Assembly: GCA_963609975.1 (NCBI GenBank)
Contig: CAVDMD010000106.1
Location: forward strand, 1-7,869
Direction: 5' to 3'
DNA from: UMGS973 sp963609975
GTDB taxonomy: Bacteria > Bacillota > Clostridia > Peptostreptococcales > Anaerovoracaceae
Length of the DNA: 7,869 bases
Part shown: positions 1 through 5,210 of the stretch, piece by piece
How the letters are laid out: the number at the start of each line of letters is the position of its first letter
How positions within the stretch are numbered: the first letter of the stretch is position 1
Position numbers and translations under genes: made by a program
Notes under the pieces: generated by a model
Told to the model about the DNA's origin: nothing
The model's database searches: none
What the model saw: only the letters and a program-made list of their open reading frames with translations

Positions 1-2
1 TT

Positions 3-233
3 CAAGGTATGCTTAAGGGAATAACAGTAGAAGACTACGGCAGGGTTATGAAGAAAGAAGGCCTTGAAGAAGGCGAGAAAATCGGTGAGGCACGTGGACG
101 TAGTGAGGGCGAGGCTTCCGGCAGAGCTGCAGAGAAAATTGAGATGGCTAAGGCTATGAAGGCTGATAATGAGCCTGCAGATAAGATTGCAAAATATACA
201 GGGCTTTCTGCAGAAGAGATAGAAAAACTATAG
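3..233 (+). CDS. C-terminal end of an Rpn/PD-(D/E)XK-family transposase-nuclease (5' truncated by window)
   Basis: The frame is already open at the left edge (Gln-Gly before the first Met at 9), so this is the tail of a longer gene and not a 74-residue protein. What is visible is a highly charged Gly/Glu/Arg-rich helix of the type EEGEKIGEARGRSEGEASGR, then a short helical end with AKYTGLSAEEIEKL. That pairing (G-E-x-x-G repeats, then a 'GLS-EEIEKL' ending) is characteristic of the C-terminus of Rpn-family recombination-promoting nucleases/putative transposases (PD-(D/E)XK nuclease superfamily), common in multi-copy form in Clostridia. The catalytic domain lies outside the window, so activity cannot be judged. 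A hairpin terminator follows 30 bases after the stop. The family call rests on the tail alone. Confidence 0.6.
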   Translation, partial: QGMLKGITVEDYGRVMKKEGLEEGEKIGEARGRSEGEASGRAAEKIEMAKAMKADNEPADKIAKYTGLSAEEIEKL

Positions 234-262
234 ATATAAGTACCCTGGTCAGGGTGGATTAG

Positions 263-296
263 AACAGTCGGTTTATATGGATCGGCTGTTTTTGTT
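263..296 (+). terminator. Rho-independent terminator of the Rpn-family gene
   Basis: AACAGTCGG (263-271) pairs with TCGGCTGTT (282-290) as a nine-pair stem with two G-U pairs and a ten-base loop, running straight into a T-rich tract (TTTTTGTT). A smaller perfect inverted repeat, ACCCTG/CAGGGT (242-255), sits just before it. The position just downstream of the stop at 233 fits termination of that gene. Confidence 0.75.
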
Positions 297-442
297 ATGA
301 AAAATAGAGGGATATATAATTTCCTTGATAAAGGTAATTTGTGTATATAGAGAAAACACCTATAGTGCAGTGCGGTGTATGTGAAACAGCGTGAAAAAGG
401 TGCGATTTGATGTAACTTTTACAATTCAGTTGTGGCATTCAG

Positions 443-457
443 ACCGTGATATACGGT
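443..457. promoter_or_regulatory. Candidate distal operator upstream of the XRE gene
   Basis: ACCGT (443-447), five bases GATAT, then ACGGT (453-457) form a perfect inverted repeat nine bases upstream of the -35 box. It resembles the repeat between the -35 and -10 boxes in using ACCG/CGGT half-sites, but with a different spacing. The role as a binding site for the XRE protein is inference. The rest of 297-442 holds no gene, RNA or repeat that I can recognise. Confidence 0.35.
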
Positions 458-465
458 GTGTATCA

Positions 466-494
466 TTGACAATCGGTCGGCATACCGATATAAC
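466..494 (+). promoter_or_regulatory. Sigma-A promoter of the XRE regulator gene
   Basis: A perfect -35 box TTGACA (466-471), a 17-base spacer and a -10 box TATAAC (489-494, five of six matches) lie 22 bases before the chosen start at 517. This is one of the best promoters in the window, so the antitoxin-like gene behind it should still be transcribed. Confidence 0.8.
472..489. promoter_or_regulatory. Candidate operator inside the XRE promoter
   Basis: ATCGGT (472-477), six bases CGGCAT, then ACCGAT (484-489) form a perfect 6-bp inverted repeat that fills the spacer between -35 and -10. A protein bound here would block RNA polymerase, as expected for an autoregulated toxin-antitoxin operon. 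Binding by the XRE protein encoded at 517 is inferred from position and symmetry only. Confidence 0.55.
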
Positions 495-516
495 GTTGGC
501 ATAGGGAGTGATAAGT

Positions 517-972
517 ATGACTTTGCAGGAATTTCTTGACCAAAAGAATATTACAAAATATCATTTGTCAAAAATCAGCGGTGTGCCCAAAACTACAATT
601 ACTGACATATGTGCAGGCAAAAGTGCCATTGGGAAATGCTCCGCCGGAACAATACAGAAGATAGCATCTGCCCTAAGCTGCAGCATGGAGGAAATAATGC
701 AGTTAGATGAACCTCCGGGGCATGACCCCGAAACAGGACATCCCGAAGACAAAAAGTATTTGGGATGCGGATTGCCGCCATATTTACAGGAATCTCTTGA
801 AAATATGAAGAGGTCATGGGAAATTGAAGACAGCGGCAGGCGTGATATGCATTGGGATATTTGCTGGTGTGATTTGTATGCGGATATAAATTCTGCCGAA
901 ACAGAACAGGTTATATCCTTTGAACAGGCATGGTATTTGAGAACAAAGTACCTTAGAATGGAAAGGAATTAA
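517..972 (+). CDS. XRE-family helix-turn-helix regulator, probable antitoxin of a HipA-like pair
   Basis: A 151-residue protein. Residues 3-62 form an XRE/Cro-type helix-turn-helix: LSKISGVPKTTITDICAGKS carries helices 2-3, and IQKIASALSCSMEEIM closes the domain. The remainder (about 85-151: GLPPYLQESLENMK, then WDICWCDLYADIN and EQAWYLRTKYLRM) matches, from memory, a tail common to small XRE proteins that sit just upstream of HipA-like kinases in Clostridia. The start is ATG 517 because AGGGAG (503-508) lies eight bases before it; the in-frame GTG at 508 overlaps that ribosome site and would be unusable. It follows a strong promoter with an inverted repeat and ends seven bases before the toxin remnant. 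The reading frame looks intact. The expected role is to bind operator DNA, repress its own operon and neutralise the partner kinase; with the partner broken it may now act only as a repressor. Confidence 0.75.
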   Translation: MTLQEFLDQKNITKYHLSKISGVPKTTITDICAGKSAIGKCSAGTIQKIASALSCSMEEIMQLDEPPGHDPETGHPEDKKYLGCGLPPYLQESLENMKRSWEIEDSGRRDMHWDICWCDLYADINSAETEQVISFEQAWYLRTKYLRMERN

Positions 973-979
973 TTGCTGT

Positions 980-1286
980 ATGATAGATTTTACAGGCCTT
1001 CCGACAAAAACACAAAACATATGCCGGAGCAAACGGCAGCAAGATAAATTATTATGACTTTATATACTCCCTGCAGGACAGGGACTGCAATATGGCGCTG
1101 AAGCGCATCCGGCCAAAGCTTGATTTGGCAAAAATAAATCGGATAATCGACGAAACTCCGTATATAAGCGAGCTTCAAAAACGTTTTTACAAGACAATGC
1201 TGCGGGAGCGCAAAGAAAAAATGCTGGATGCGTCACTGCAAAAGCTTCAGAAGTGTGAACTGTCCGGTGAAACAGCAGCAGATTAG
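980..1286 (+). pseudogene. Remnant of a HipA-like serine/threonine kinase toxin (frameshift plus large internal deletion)
   Basis: Translation from ATG 980 gives MIDFTGLPTKTQN and then goes out of frame, stopping at 1057. In the frame used from 1020 onward the text resumes as YAGANGSKI, which continues a family-like N-terminus of the type MIDF...YAGANGSKI. One extra base around 1008-1016 explains the shift. Directly after YAGANGSKI the same frame jumps to NYYDFIYSLQDRDCN and on through a typical family C-terminus, RIRPKLDLAKINRIIDE, TPYISELQKRFYKTM and LRERKEKMLDASLQKLQK, ending at 1286. The kinase body (ATP-binding loop and catalytic residues) is missing, so the product cannot be an active toxin. 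An ATG at 1092 could give a 64-residue fragment, but no good ribosome site precedes it. The family assignment rests on remembered HipA-like (HipA/CtkA type) sequences and on the XRE partner seven bases upstream. Confidence 0.65.
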
Positions 1287-1293
1287 CAGCAAG

Positions 1294-1322
1294 TGCCGAT
1301 GGGAAATTCTCACCGGCATTTT
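1294..1322 (+). terminator. Rho-independent terminator after the toxin remnant
   Basis: TGCCGATGGGAA pairs back with TTCTCACCGGCA (1294-1318) with one A-C mismatch and one G-T pair, followed by TTTT (1319-1322). It lies eight bases after the stop of the toxin remnant and suits the end of the former antitoxin-toxin operon. Confidence 0.7.
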
Positions 1323-1329
1323 GTATGTT

Positions 1330-1353
1330 TCTGCCTAAGAAATCTTAGGCAGA
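1330..1353. repeat. Perfect 11-bp palindrome across the TRIC gene stop codon
   Basis: TCTGCCTAAGA (1330-1340), two bases AA, then TCTTAGGCAGA (1343-1353) form a perfect inverted repeat. It contains the last codons and stop (1335-1337) of the minus-strand membrane-protein gene. Neither strand has a T-run right after the stem, so it is not a standard terminator. It may protect the 3' end of the mRNA or act in factor-dependent termination; this is inference. Confidence 0.6.
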
Positions 1354-1949
1354 CTCCACTCGAAATGAGAGGCAAGCAGGCGCACAGCTATGATAAACCC
1401 TGTTCCTGCCAGCATAGCTATATATCTGCCGGCAGACACTCTCAGTATGCAAAACAGCACAGCTCCCGCAATAGAAGCGGTCGCATATATATGTTTTACG
1501 AATATGGCAGGTGTGTTTCCCGCCATTATATCCTTGATAAGACCACCGCCGACGCCTGTTACAACACCGACAAACACCGGAAGAAACAGCCCCGGATCCG
1601 CAGTGGTTTCAAAAGCTCTCATGGCTCCCGACACCGTAAATATGCCAAGACCTATAGAGTCTGTAACAAGCATCAGGATACTGCTTTGCAGGACAAAGCT
1701 TCTGACAGACGGGATGAATATTATGAAACAGGTCACTATGGCTGTTATGGCATAGATGGGGTTCTGAAACATTGCAGGCGGGACAGCTCCCAAAATTACA
1801 TCCCTTATAACTCCGCCGCCTACGGCTACGGTAAGCCCCAGTATGCAGACTCCGAAAATATCCATATTTTTTCTGATGCCGGTCATGGCACCCGATACCG
1901 CAAATGCGGCAGCTCCGATAAGCTCAAGAATAAGAATGAAAATGTCCAT
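1335..1949 (-). CDS. TRIC/UPF0126-family membrane protein, probable glycine channel or transporter
   Basis: A 204-residue, very hydrophobic protein made of two similar halves. The first half carries AVSGAM near residue 18 and VGGGVIRD at 43-50; the second repeats VSGAM at 106-110 and VGGGLIKD at 133-140. This duplicated GGGxx(R/K)D pattern is the hallmark of the prokaryotic TRIC/UPF0126 family (Pfam PF03458, now labelled 'glycine transporter'), with about seven membrane helices. The length is usual for the family and the frame is intact. The start at ATG 1949 follows AAAGGAG (1967-1961) at an 11-base spacing, somewhat long. It is preceded by a glycine riboswitch with its own promoter, and before that by a threonine aldolase, so glycine is the likely substrate. 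The direction of transport cannot be read from sequence, and a general cation channel remains possible. Confidence 0.88.
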   Translation of the reverse strand: MDIFILILELIGAAAFAVSGAMTGIRKNMDIFGVCILGLTVAVGGGVIRDVILGAVPPAMFQNPIYAITAIVTCFIIFIPSVRSFVLQSSILMLVTDSIGLGIFTVSGAMRAFETTADPGLFLPVFVGVVTGVGGGLIKDIMAGNTPAIFVKHIYATASIAGAVLFCILRVSAGRYIAMLAGTGFIIAVRLLASHFEWSLPKIS

Positions 1950-1974
1950 AAAAATATTATCTCCTTTCGGGCAA

Positions 1975-2012
1975 TAAAAAACAGAGGAAATTAAAATACA
2001 TTTCTCTCTGTT
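1975..2012 (-). terminator. Expression-platform terminator of the glycine riboswitch
   Basis: On the minus strand AACAGAG (2012-2006), a bulged A, and GAAAT (2004-2000) pair with ATTTC (1991-1987) and CTCTGTT (1986-1980), around an eight-base loop. A T-run (1979-1976) follows. The first arm includes CAGAG (2010-2006), which is also the 3' strand of P1 in aptamer 2, so the aptamer and the terminator exclude each other. It ends 25 bases before the TRIC start codon. Confidence 0.85.
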
Positions 2013-2141
2013 TGTTTACCTGAAAGAGTTACTTCTTCGGTGACTGTGCTTTCCAGAGCCGGTCGGAATACGGTCCTTTTGCCTGAGAGTATTACCCCTT
2101 CGGCGGCCTCAAAAAAGCTCTCTCCCGAATTCTTCATTCCG
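2006..2141 (-). ncRNA. Tandem glycine riboswitch (two aptamers) controlling the TRIC-family gene
   Basis: Read on the minus strand, aptamer 1 spans 2141-2064. Its P1-like ends CGGAAT/ATTCCG pair, and inside lie GGGAGAGAGC, GCCGCCGAAGGGGTAA and CTCTCAGGCAAAAGGACCG. Aptamer 2 (2058-2006) repeats the pattern with CTCTGG, CACCGAAGAAGTAA and CTTTCAGGTAAA, and closes with CTCTG/CAGAG. The CCGAAGG..TAA and CTCTCAGG(C/T)AAA blocks are the conserved cores of glycine aptamers (Rfam glycine riboswitch), and two copies with a short linker is the classic cooperative form. When aptamer 2 binds glycine, its P1 holds CAGAG and keeps it out of the terminator, so I infer an ON switch. Aptamer 2 departs slightly from the consensus in its 3' part (AAACAAACAG, where AAAAGGACAG is usual). 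Confidence 0.93.
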
Positions 2142-2147
2142 ATGTCT

Positions 2148-2176
2148 ATTTTACCATCTGATTAAGCAGCAGACAA
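2148..2176 (-). promoter_or_regulatory. Promoter of the riboswitch-TRIC transcript
   Basis: On the minus strand TTGTCT (2176-2171), a 17-base spacer and TAAAAT (2153-2148) form a good sigma-A promoter. Transcription would begin near 2141, exactly where aptamer 1 begins. The -35 box starts only five bases after the threonine aldolase stop codon, and no terminator lies between, so read-through from the aldolase could also enter the riboswitch. Confidence 0.72.
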
Positions 2177-2181
2177 CCCCT

Positions 2182-3210
2182 TTATTTTACAAGGCTGTTT
2201 ACAGCTTCACTGAGGGCATCAACTTCTTCATCTGATGTCGCCCATGAGGTTACAAACCTTACTGCAGTCGTTTTGTCATCGACAGGCTCCCATACCTCAA
2301 ATGCAAATTCCTTTGAAAGCTCTTTAATCATATTGTTGTCAAGCACAGGAAATATCTGATTTGTAGGCGACTCGACAAAAAAAGGGATTCCTGCTGCCTT
2401 TAGACCTGCAGCAAGCCTCTGAGCAGTCCTGTTTGCGTTCTCCGCAAGTCTGAAATACAGATTGTTTTTGAATAGAGCAACAAACTGCACTCCCAGAAAT
2501 CTGCCCTTTGCAAGCATACCGCCTTTTTGCTTGATATGGTATCTGAAATCAGATTTGAGATCATCGTTTAATATTACAAGAGCCTCTCCGAACATTGCTC
2601 CGTTTTTGGTGCCGCCTATGTAAAACGCATCGGTAAGCTCTGCTATATCCTCAAGTGTCAGGTCGCAGTCGCCGGCAGTAAGACCGCAGCCCAGCCTTGC
2701 GCCGTCCATATAAAGATACAGATTATATCTGTCACAGACTTCTCTAAGCCCGATAAGCTGATCTTTTGTATAGACTGTGCCAAGCTCTGTGCTTTGAGAA
2801 ATATATACAAGGCGGGGCTTTACCATATGCTCATCTGTGTGCGATGATATAACCTTTTCAATCTCGGCAGGGCAAACAAGACCGTCTGCCGACGGCACTG
2901 CTATTACCTTGTGACCTGTAGCCTCTACAGCTCCTGTTTCGTGAACATTGATATGCCCTGTGTATGCAGCAATAGCAGCCTCGTGAGGTCTTAAAAACGC
3001 TGAAATTGCCGTAAGGTTGACCTGTGTTCCTCCCACCAGCAGATGAACAGCCGCATCGCGTCTGCCGATTTTTTCTTTGATCGTACCGATAGCTTCATCG
3101 CAGAATCTGTCTTCTCCGTAGCCGGGAGTGTGTACCATATTTATGTCAGCCATAGCCCTGAAAACCTCAGGACAGGCTCCAAGTGTGTAATCGGATTTGA
3201 AATATATCAT
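2182..3210 (-). CDS. ltaE: Low-specificity L-threonine aldolase
   Basis: A 342-residue cytoplasmic PLP enzyme (fold type I, beta-eliminating lyase family) that splits L-threonine/allo-threonine into glycine and acetaldehyde. Family landmarks in order: FKSDYTLGACPEV at the N-terminus, GYGEDRF at 30-36, VGGTQVN at 59-65 (phosphate-binding region), HINVHETGA at 86-94 with His86 as the likely PLP-stacking residue, YMDGARLG at 167-174 with Asp169 and Arg172, and GGTKNG at 199-204 with Lys202 as the Schiff-base lysine. Length is normal and the frame intact. The start is ATG 3210: AAAAGGAG (3225-3218) lies seven bases before it, whereas the in-frame ATG at 3240 would fall at the transcription start. 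The next gene on this strand is the glycine-riboswitch-controlled TRIC protein, linking this enzyme to glycine supply. The gene symbol is by family; beta-hydroxy amino acid specificity cannot be fixed by sequence. Confidence 0.92.
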   Translation of the reverse strand: MIYFKSDYTLGACPEVFRAMADINMVHTPGYGEDRFCDEAIGTIKEKIGRRDAAVHLLVGGTQVNLTAISAFLRPHEAAIAAYTGHINVHETGAVEATGHKVIAVPSADGLVCPAEIEKVISSHTDEHMVKPRLVYISQSTELGTVYTKDQLIGLREVCDRYNLYLYMDGARLGCGLTAGDCDLTLEDIAELTDAFYIGGTKNGAMFGEALVILNDDLKSDFRYHIKQKGGMLAKGRFLGVQFVALFKNNLYFRLAENANRTAQRLAAGLKAAGIPFFVESPTNQIFPVLDNNMIKELSKEFAFEVWEPVDDKTTAVRFVTSWATSDEEVDALSEAVNSLVK

Positions 3211-3241
3211 AAGAAAACTCCTTTTGTGTACTCTGCCCATA

Positions 3242-3269
3242 ATTATATCATATTAGAATATTGTTTCAA
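3242..3269 (-). promoter_or_regulatory. Promoter of the threonine aldolase gene
   Basis: On the minus strand TTGAAA (3269-3264), a 16-base spacer and a perfect TATAAT (3247-3242). Transcription should begin near 3235, which leaves a leader of about 25 bases with the ribosome site at 3225-3218 and supports the start at 3210. Confidence 0.8.
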
Positions 3270-3274
3270 ATTCC

Positions 3275-3303
3275 TTTATTTCTGCCCGTAAAAAATGTAT
3301 AAT
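3275..3303 (+). promoter_or_regulatory. Probable promoter of mtnA
   Basis: A perfect -10 TATAAT (3298-3303) lies 40 bases before the mtnA start. The -35 position (3275-3280, TTTATT) is poor, three of six, with a 17-base spacer. The two divergent -35 boxes are only five bases apart, so this promoter and that of the aldolase gene are back to back. Confidence 0.55.
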
Positions 3304-3343
3304 TGAATAGCAATATTTGAAATTATTAAGAAAAGAGGTCAAT

Positions 3344-4372
3344 ATGAATTTCTATACTGTTGACTATACAGACGATAAGCTTATGATTTTAGATCAGACA
3401 AAGCTTCCGGGGCAGGAGGTATATATCGAGCTTGCAGACAAAGAAGCAGTCTGGGATGCAATATACAGACTCAAAGTGAGAGGCGCTCCTGCAATCGGAG
3501 TTGCCGCGGCTCTGGGACTGTTTGTATCCGTAAGAGATACGGAGGATGACTTTGAGAATGTGTTCAGGCGGACAAAGGATTATCTTGCATCATCAAGACC
3601 AACAGCAGTAAATCTGTTCTGGGCGCTTGAGCGGATGGATACAAAATATGAAGCTGTAAAGCATCTTGGCTTATCCGAAATCAAGACAGAGCTGCTTTCG
3701 GAGGCGCTTGCCATACGTGATGAGGACAAGGCCTTTTGCATGGGCATGGGCGAGCACGGGCTTGCACTCCTTGCGCCCGGCATGGGCATACTCACACACT
3801 GCAATGCTGGAGCGCTTGCAACAGCCGGCATAGGCACCTGCCTTGCCCCGATTTATCTCGGAGCCGAGAGAGGATATGATTTTAAGGTTTATGCAGATGA
3901 GACAAGGCCTCTGCTTCAGGGAGCAAGACTGACGTCATGGGAGCTTTCAAAATCAGGAATAGACGTAACTCTCATATGTGACAACATGGCGTCATCTGTT
4001 ATGAAACAGGGCAGAATCGATGCTGTTGTGGTAGGCTGTGACCGTATGGCCGCCAACGGCGACGGAGCCAACAAGATAGGCACATCGGCAGTGGCGATAC
4101 TTGCAAAGGAATACGGCATACCGTTCTATATGTATGTGCCGTCATCGACAATAGACCTTGACACACCGTCGGGAGATGAAATCGTGATTGAGCAGCGGGA
4201 GCCGGAGGAGATATACAGGATGTGGTATGAGGCTCCTGTGGCGCCTGAGGGAATCAGAGCATACAATCCGGCCTTCGATGTGACAGACCACAGATATATT
4301 ACGGCGGTTGTCACCGAAAAAGGAGTAATATATCCGCCTTATGATGTGAACCTCAAAAAGCTGTCTGAATAA
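3344..4372 (+). CDS. mtnA: S-methyl-5-thioribose-1-phosphate isomerase
   Basis: A 342-residue enzyme of the methionine salvage pathway (eIF2B-alpha/beta/delta-like fold) that converts methylthioribose-1-phosphate to methylthioribulose-1-phosphate in the cytoplasm. Visible signatures: VRGAPAIGVAAALGL from residue 45, the catalytic-cysteine block THCNAGALATAGIGT with Cys153, ADETRPLLQGARLTSWEL, and VGCDRMAANGDGANKIGT with the catalytic Asp233, then VPSSTID and the acidic late motif. The length matches the family. The start is ATG 3344 with AGAGG (3334-3338) just ahead; an in-frame TTG at 3317 lacks a ribosome site. No other methionine-salvage gene (mtnK, mtnB and so on) is present in the window, so the enzyme is isolated here. 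It may instead serve 5-deoxyribose-1-phosphate salvage, which uses the same isomerase chemistry. No clear terminator separates it from scpA. Confidence 0.93.
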   Translation: MNFYTVDYTDDKLMILDQTKLPGQEVYIELADKEAVWDAIYRLKVRGAPAIGVAAALGLFVSVRDTEDDFENVFRRTKDYLASSRPTAVNLFWALERMDTKYEAVKHLGLSEIKTELLSEALAIRDEDKAFCMGMGEHGLALLAPGMGILTHCNAGALATAGIGTCLAPIYLGAERGYDFKVYADETRPLLQGARLTSWELSKSGIDVTLICDNMASSVMKQGRIDAVVVGCDRMAANGDGANKIGTSAVAILAKEYGIPFYMYVPSSTIDLDTPSGDEIVIEQREPEEIYRMWYEAPVAPEGIRAYNPAFDVTDHRYITAVVTEKGVIYPPYDVNLKKLSE

Positions 4373-4386
4373 TTTTTTGAAAACAT

Positions 4387-4415
4387 ATGAAATCAGCAGC
4401 GATATTTGGTATAAT
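4387..4415 (+). promoter_or_regulatory. Extended -10 promoter ahead of scpA
   Basis: TGGTATAAT (4407-4415) is a perfect extended -10 (TGnTATAAT). With a 17-base spacer the -35 position reads ATGAAA (4387-4392), four of six matches. The leader to the scpA start is about 36 bases. It lets scpAB be transcribed independently of mtnA. Confidence 0.65.
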
Positions 4416-4457
4416 TACGGGGTTGAGTACAAATGCCGGGTGAAATAAGAGGTAAAA

Positions 4458-5210
4458 ATGAGCTACAAAGTAAAACTTAGAACCTTTGAGGGTCCCTTTG
4501 ACCTTCTTGTATATCTCATTGAGAATGCCAGAGTGAATATATATGACATAGCTATTTCCGAAATCACAGAGCAGTATATGGCCTATCTTGAAGAAATGCA
4601 AAAACTCGATGTGGCGGTAGGAAGCGAATTTATGGTGCTTGCCGCAAACCTTATAGACATCAAGACAAAAATGCTGCTGCCCAGACTTACAGAGGACGGG
4701 CAGGAGGACGGTGAAGAGGATCCGAGAAGCCGGCTGGTTGAAAAACTCCTTGAATACAAGAGATTCAAGCAGCTGTCGCAGCTGCTCGGAGAGTATGAGG
4801 AGGAGGCCTCGCATATATATGAGAAGCCAAAGGAGGATATTTCCGTATATCTGGAGCAGCCTGACGAGTATCTGAGCCTTGAAATAGGGCAGTTTGTAAA
4901 GGCCTTTAATCTGTTTCTGAGCAAGAAAAAAAGAGTTGAGGAAGTCAGACGCCATTATGTCAGAGTCGAAAGAGAACGCGAAAGCACCGAAAACAGAATG
5001 GCATACATTAAGAACCTGTTCAGGCTGAGAAACACGAACACCGTGCCTTTCAGCGACCTTGTTGTAGACAGGGAGGACAAATATGATACAGTTCTGGCGT
5101 TTACATCTGTGCTTGAAATGAGCAAGGCCAGGATAGTCAGAGCAGACCAGCAGCAGATGTACGGAGAGATTATGGTGACAAAACTGGAGGAGGACTCAGA
5201 TGACAAGTAA
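4458..5210 (+). CDS. scpA: Segregation and condensation protein A (kleisin)
   Basis: A 250-residue kleisin that bridges SMC heads and binds ScpB in the bacterial condensin complex on the nucleoid. The N-terminus YKVKLRTFEGPFDLLVYLIE is the classic ScpA opening (F-E-G-P-[FL]-DLL); next come VNIYDIAISEITEQYM and the VGSEFMVLAANLIDIKTKML helix, which with the start forms the N-terminal helical domain that contacts the SMC neck. An acidic linker (about 77-90) and a charged middle region follow, and the C-terminal winged helix (about 195-245, with VLAFTSVLEMSKA) contacts the SMC cap. AAGAGG lies five bases before ATG 4458. The gene overlaps scpB by 11 bases, so the two are co-translated. Intact and of usual length. 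Confidence 0.96.
   Translation: MSYKVKLRTFEGPFDLLVYLIENARVNIYDIAISEITEQYMAYLEEMQKLDVAVGSEFMVLAANLIDIKTKMLLPRLTEDGQEDGEEDPRSRLVEKLLEYKRFKQLSQLLGEYEEEASHIYEKPKEDISVYLEQPDEYLSLEIGQFVKAFNLFLSKKKRVEEVRRHYVRVERERESTENRMAYIKNLFRLRNTNTVPFSDLVVDREDKYDTVLAFTSVLEMSKARIVRADQQQMYGEIMVTKLEEDSDDK

Noticed and set aside
242..255. ACCCTG/CAGGGT inverted repeat as a separate regulatory site
   Set aside because: Short, with a two-base loop, and lying directly before a better terminator hairpin; probably part of the gene's 3' end or chance.
508..516. GTG 508 as start of the XRE gene
   Set aside because: It overlaps the AGGGAG ribosome site that is correctly spaced for ATG 517.
1092..1286. Independent 64-residue protein from ATG 1092
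   Set aside because: The frame continues upstream into YAGANGSKI and the text matches a HipA-like C-terminus, so it is better read as part of a pseudogene; no ribosome site was seen.
1293..1994. Long plus-strand open frame (233 codons) opposite the TRIC gene and riboswitch
   Set aside because: Its translation is a low-plausibility mix rich in His, Ser, Tyr and Arg, it runs through the terminator and riboswitch platform, and the opposite strand encodes a clear TRIC-family protein with duplicated motifs.
3211..3240. ATG 3240 as start of the threonine aldolase
   Set aside because: It lies within a few bases of the predicted transcription start and before the AAAAGGAG site; homologues begin at MIYFKSDYT.
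3317..3343. TTG 3317 as start of mtnA
   Set aside because: It has no ribosome site and lies close to the predicted transcription start; ATG 3344 has AGAGG just ahead.
4353..4955. Minus-strand open frame of 200 codons inside scpA
   Set aside because: It is the antisense shadow of scpA, which has the full family signature; no ribosome site or promoter was seen for it.
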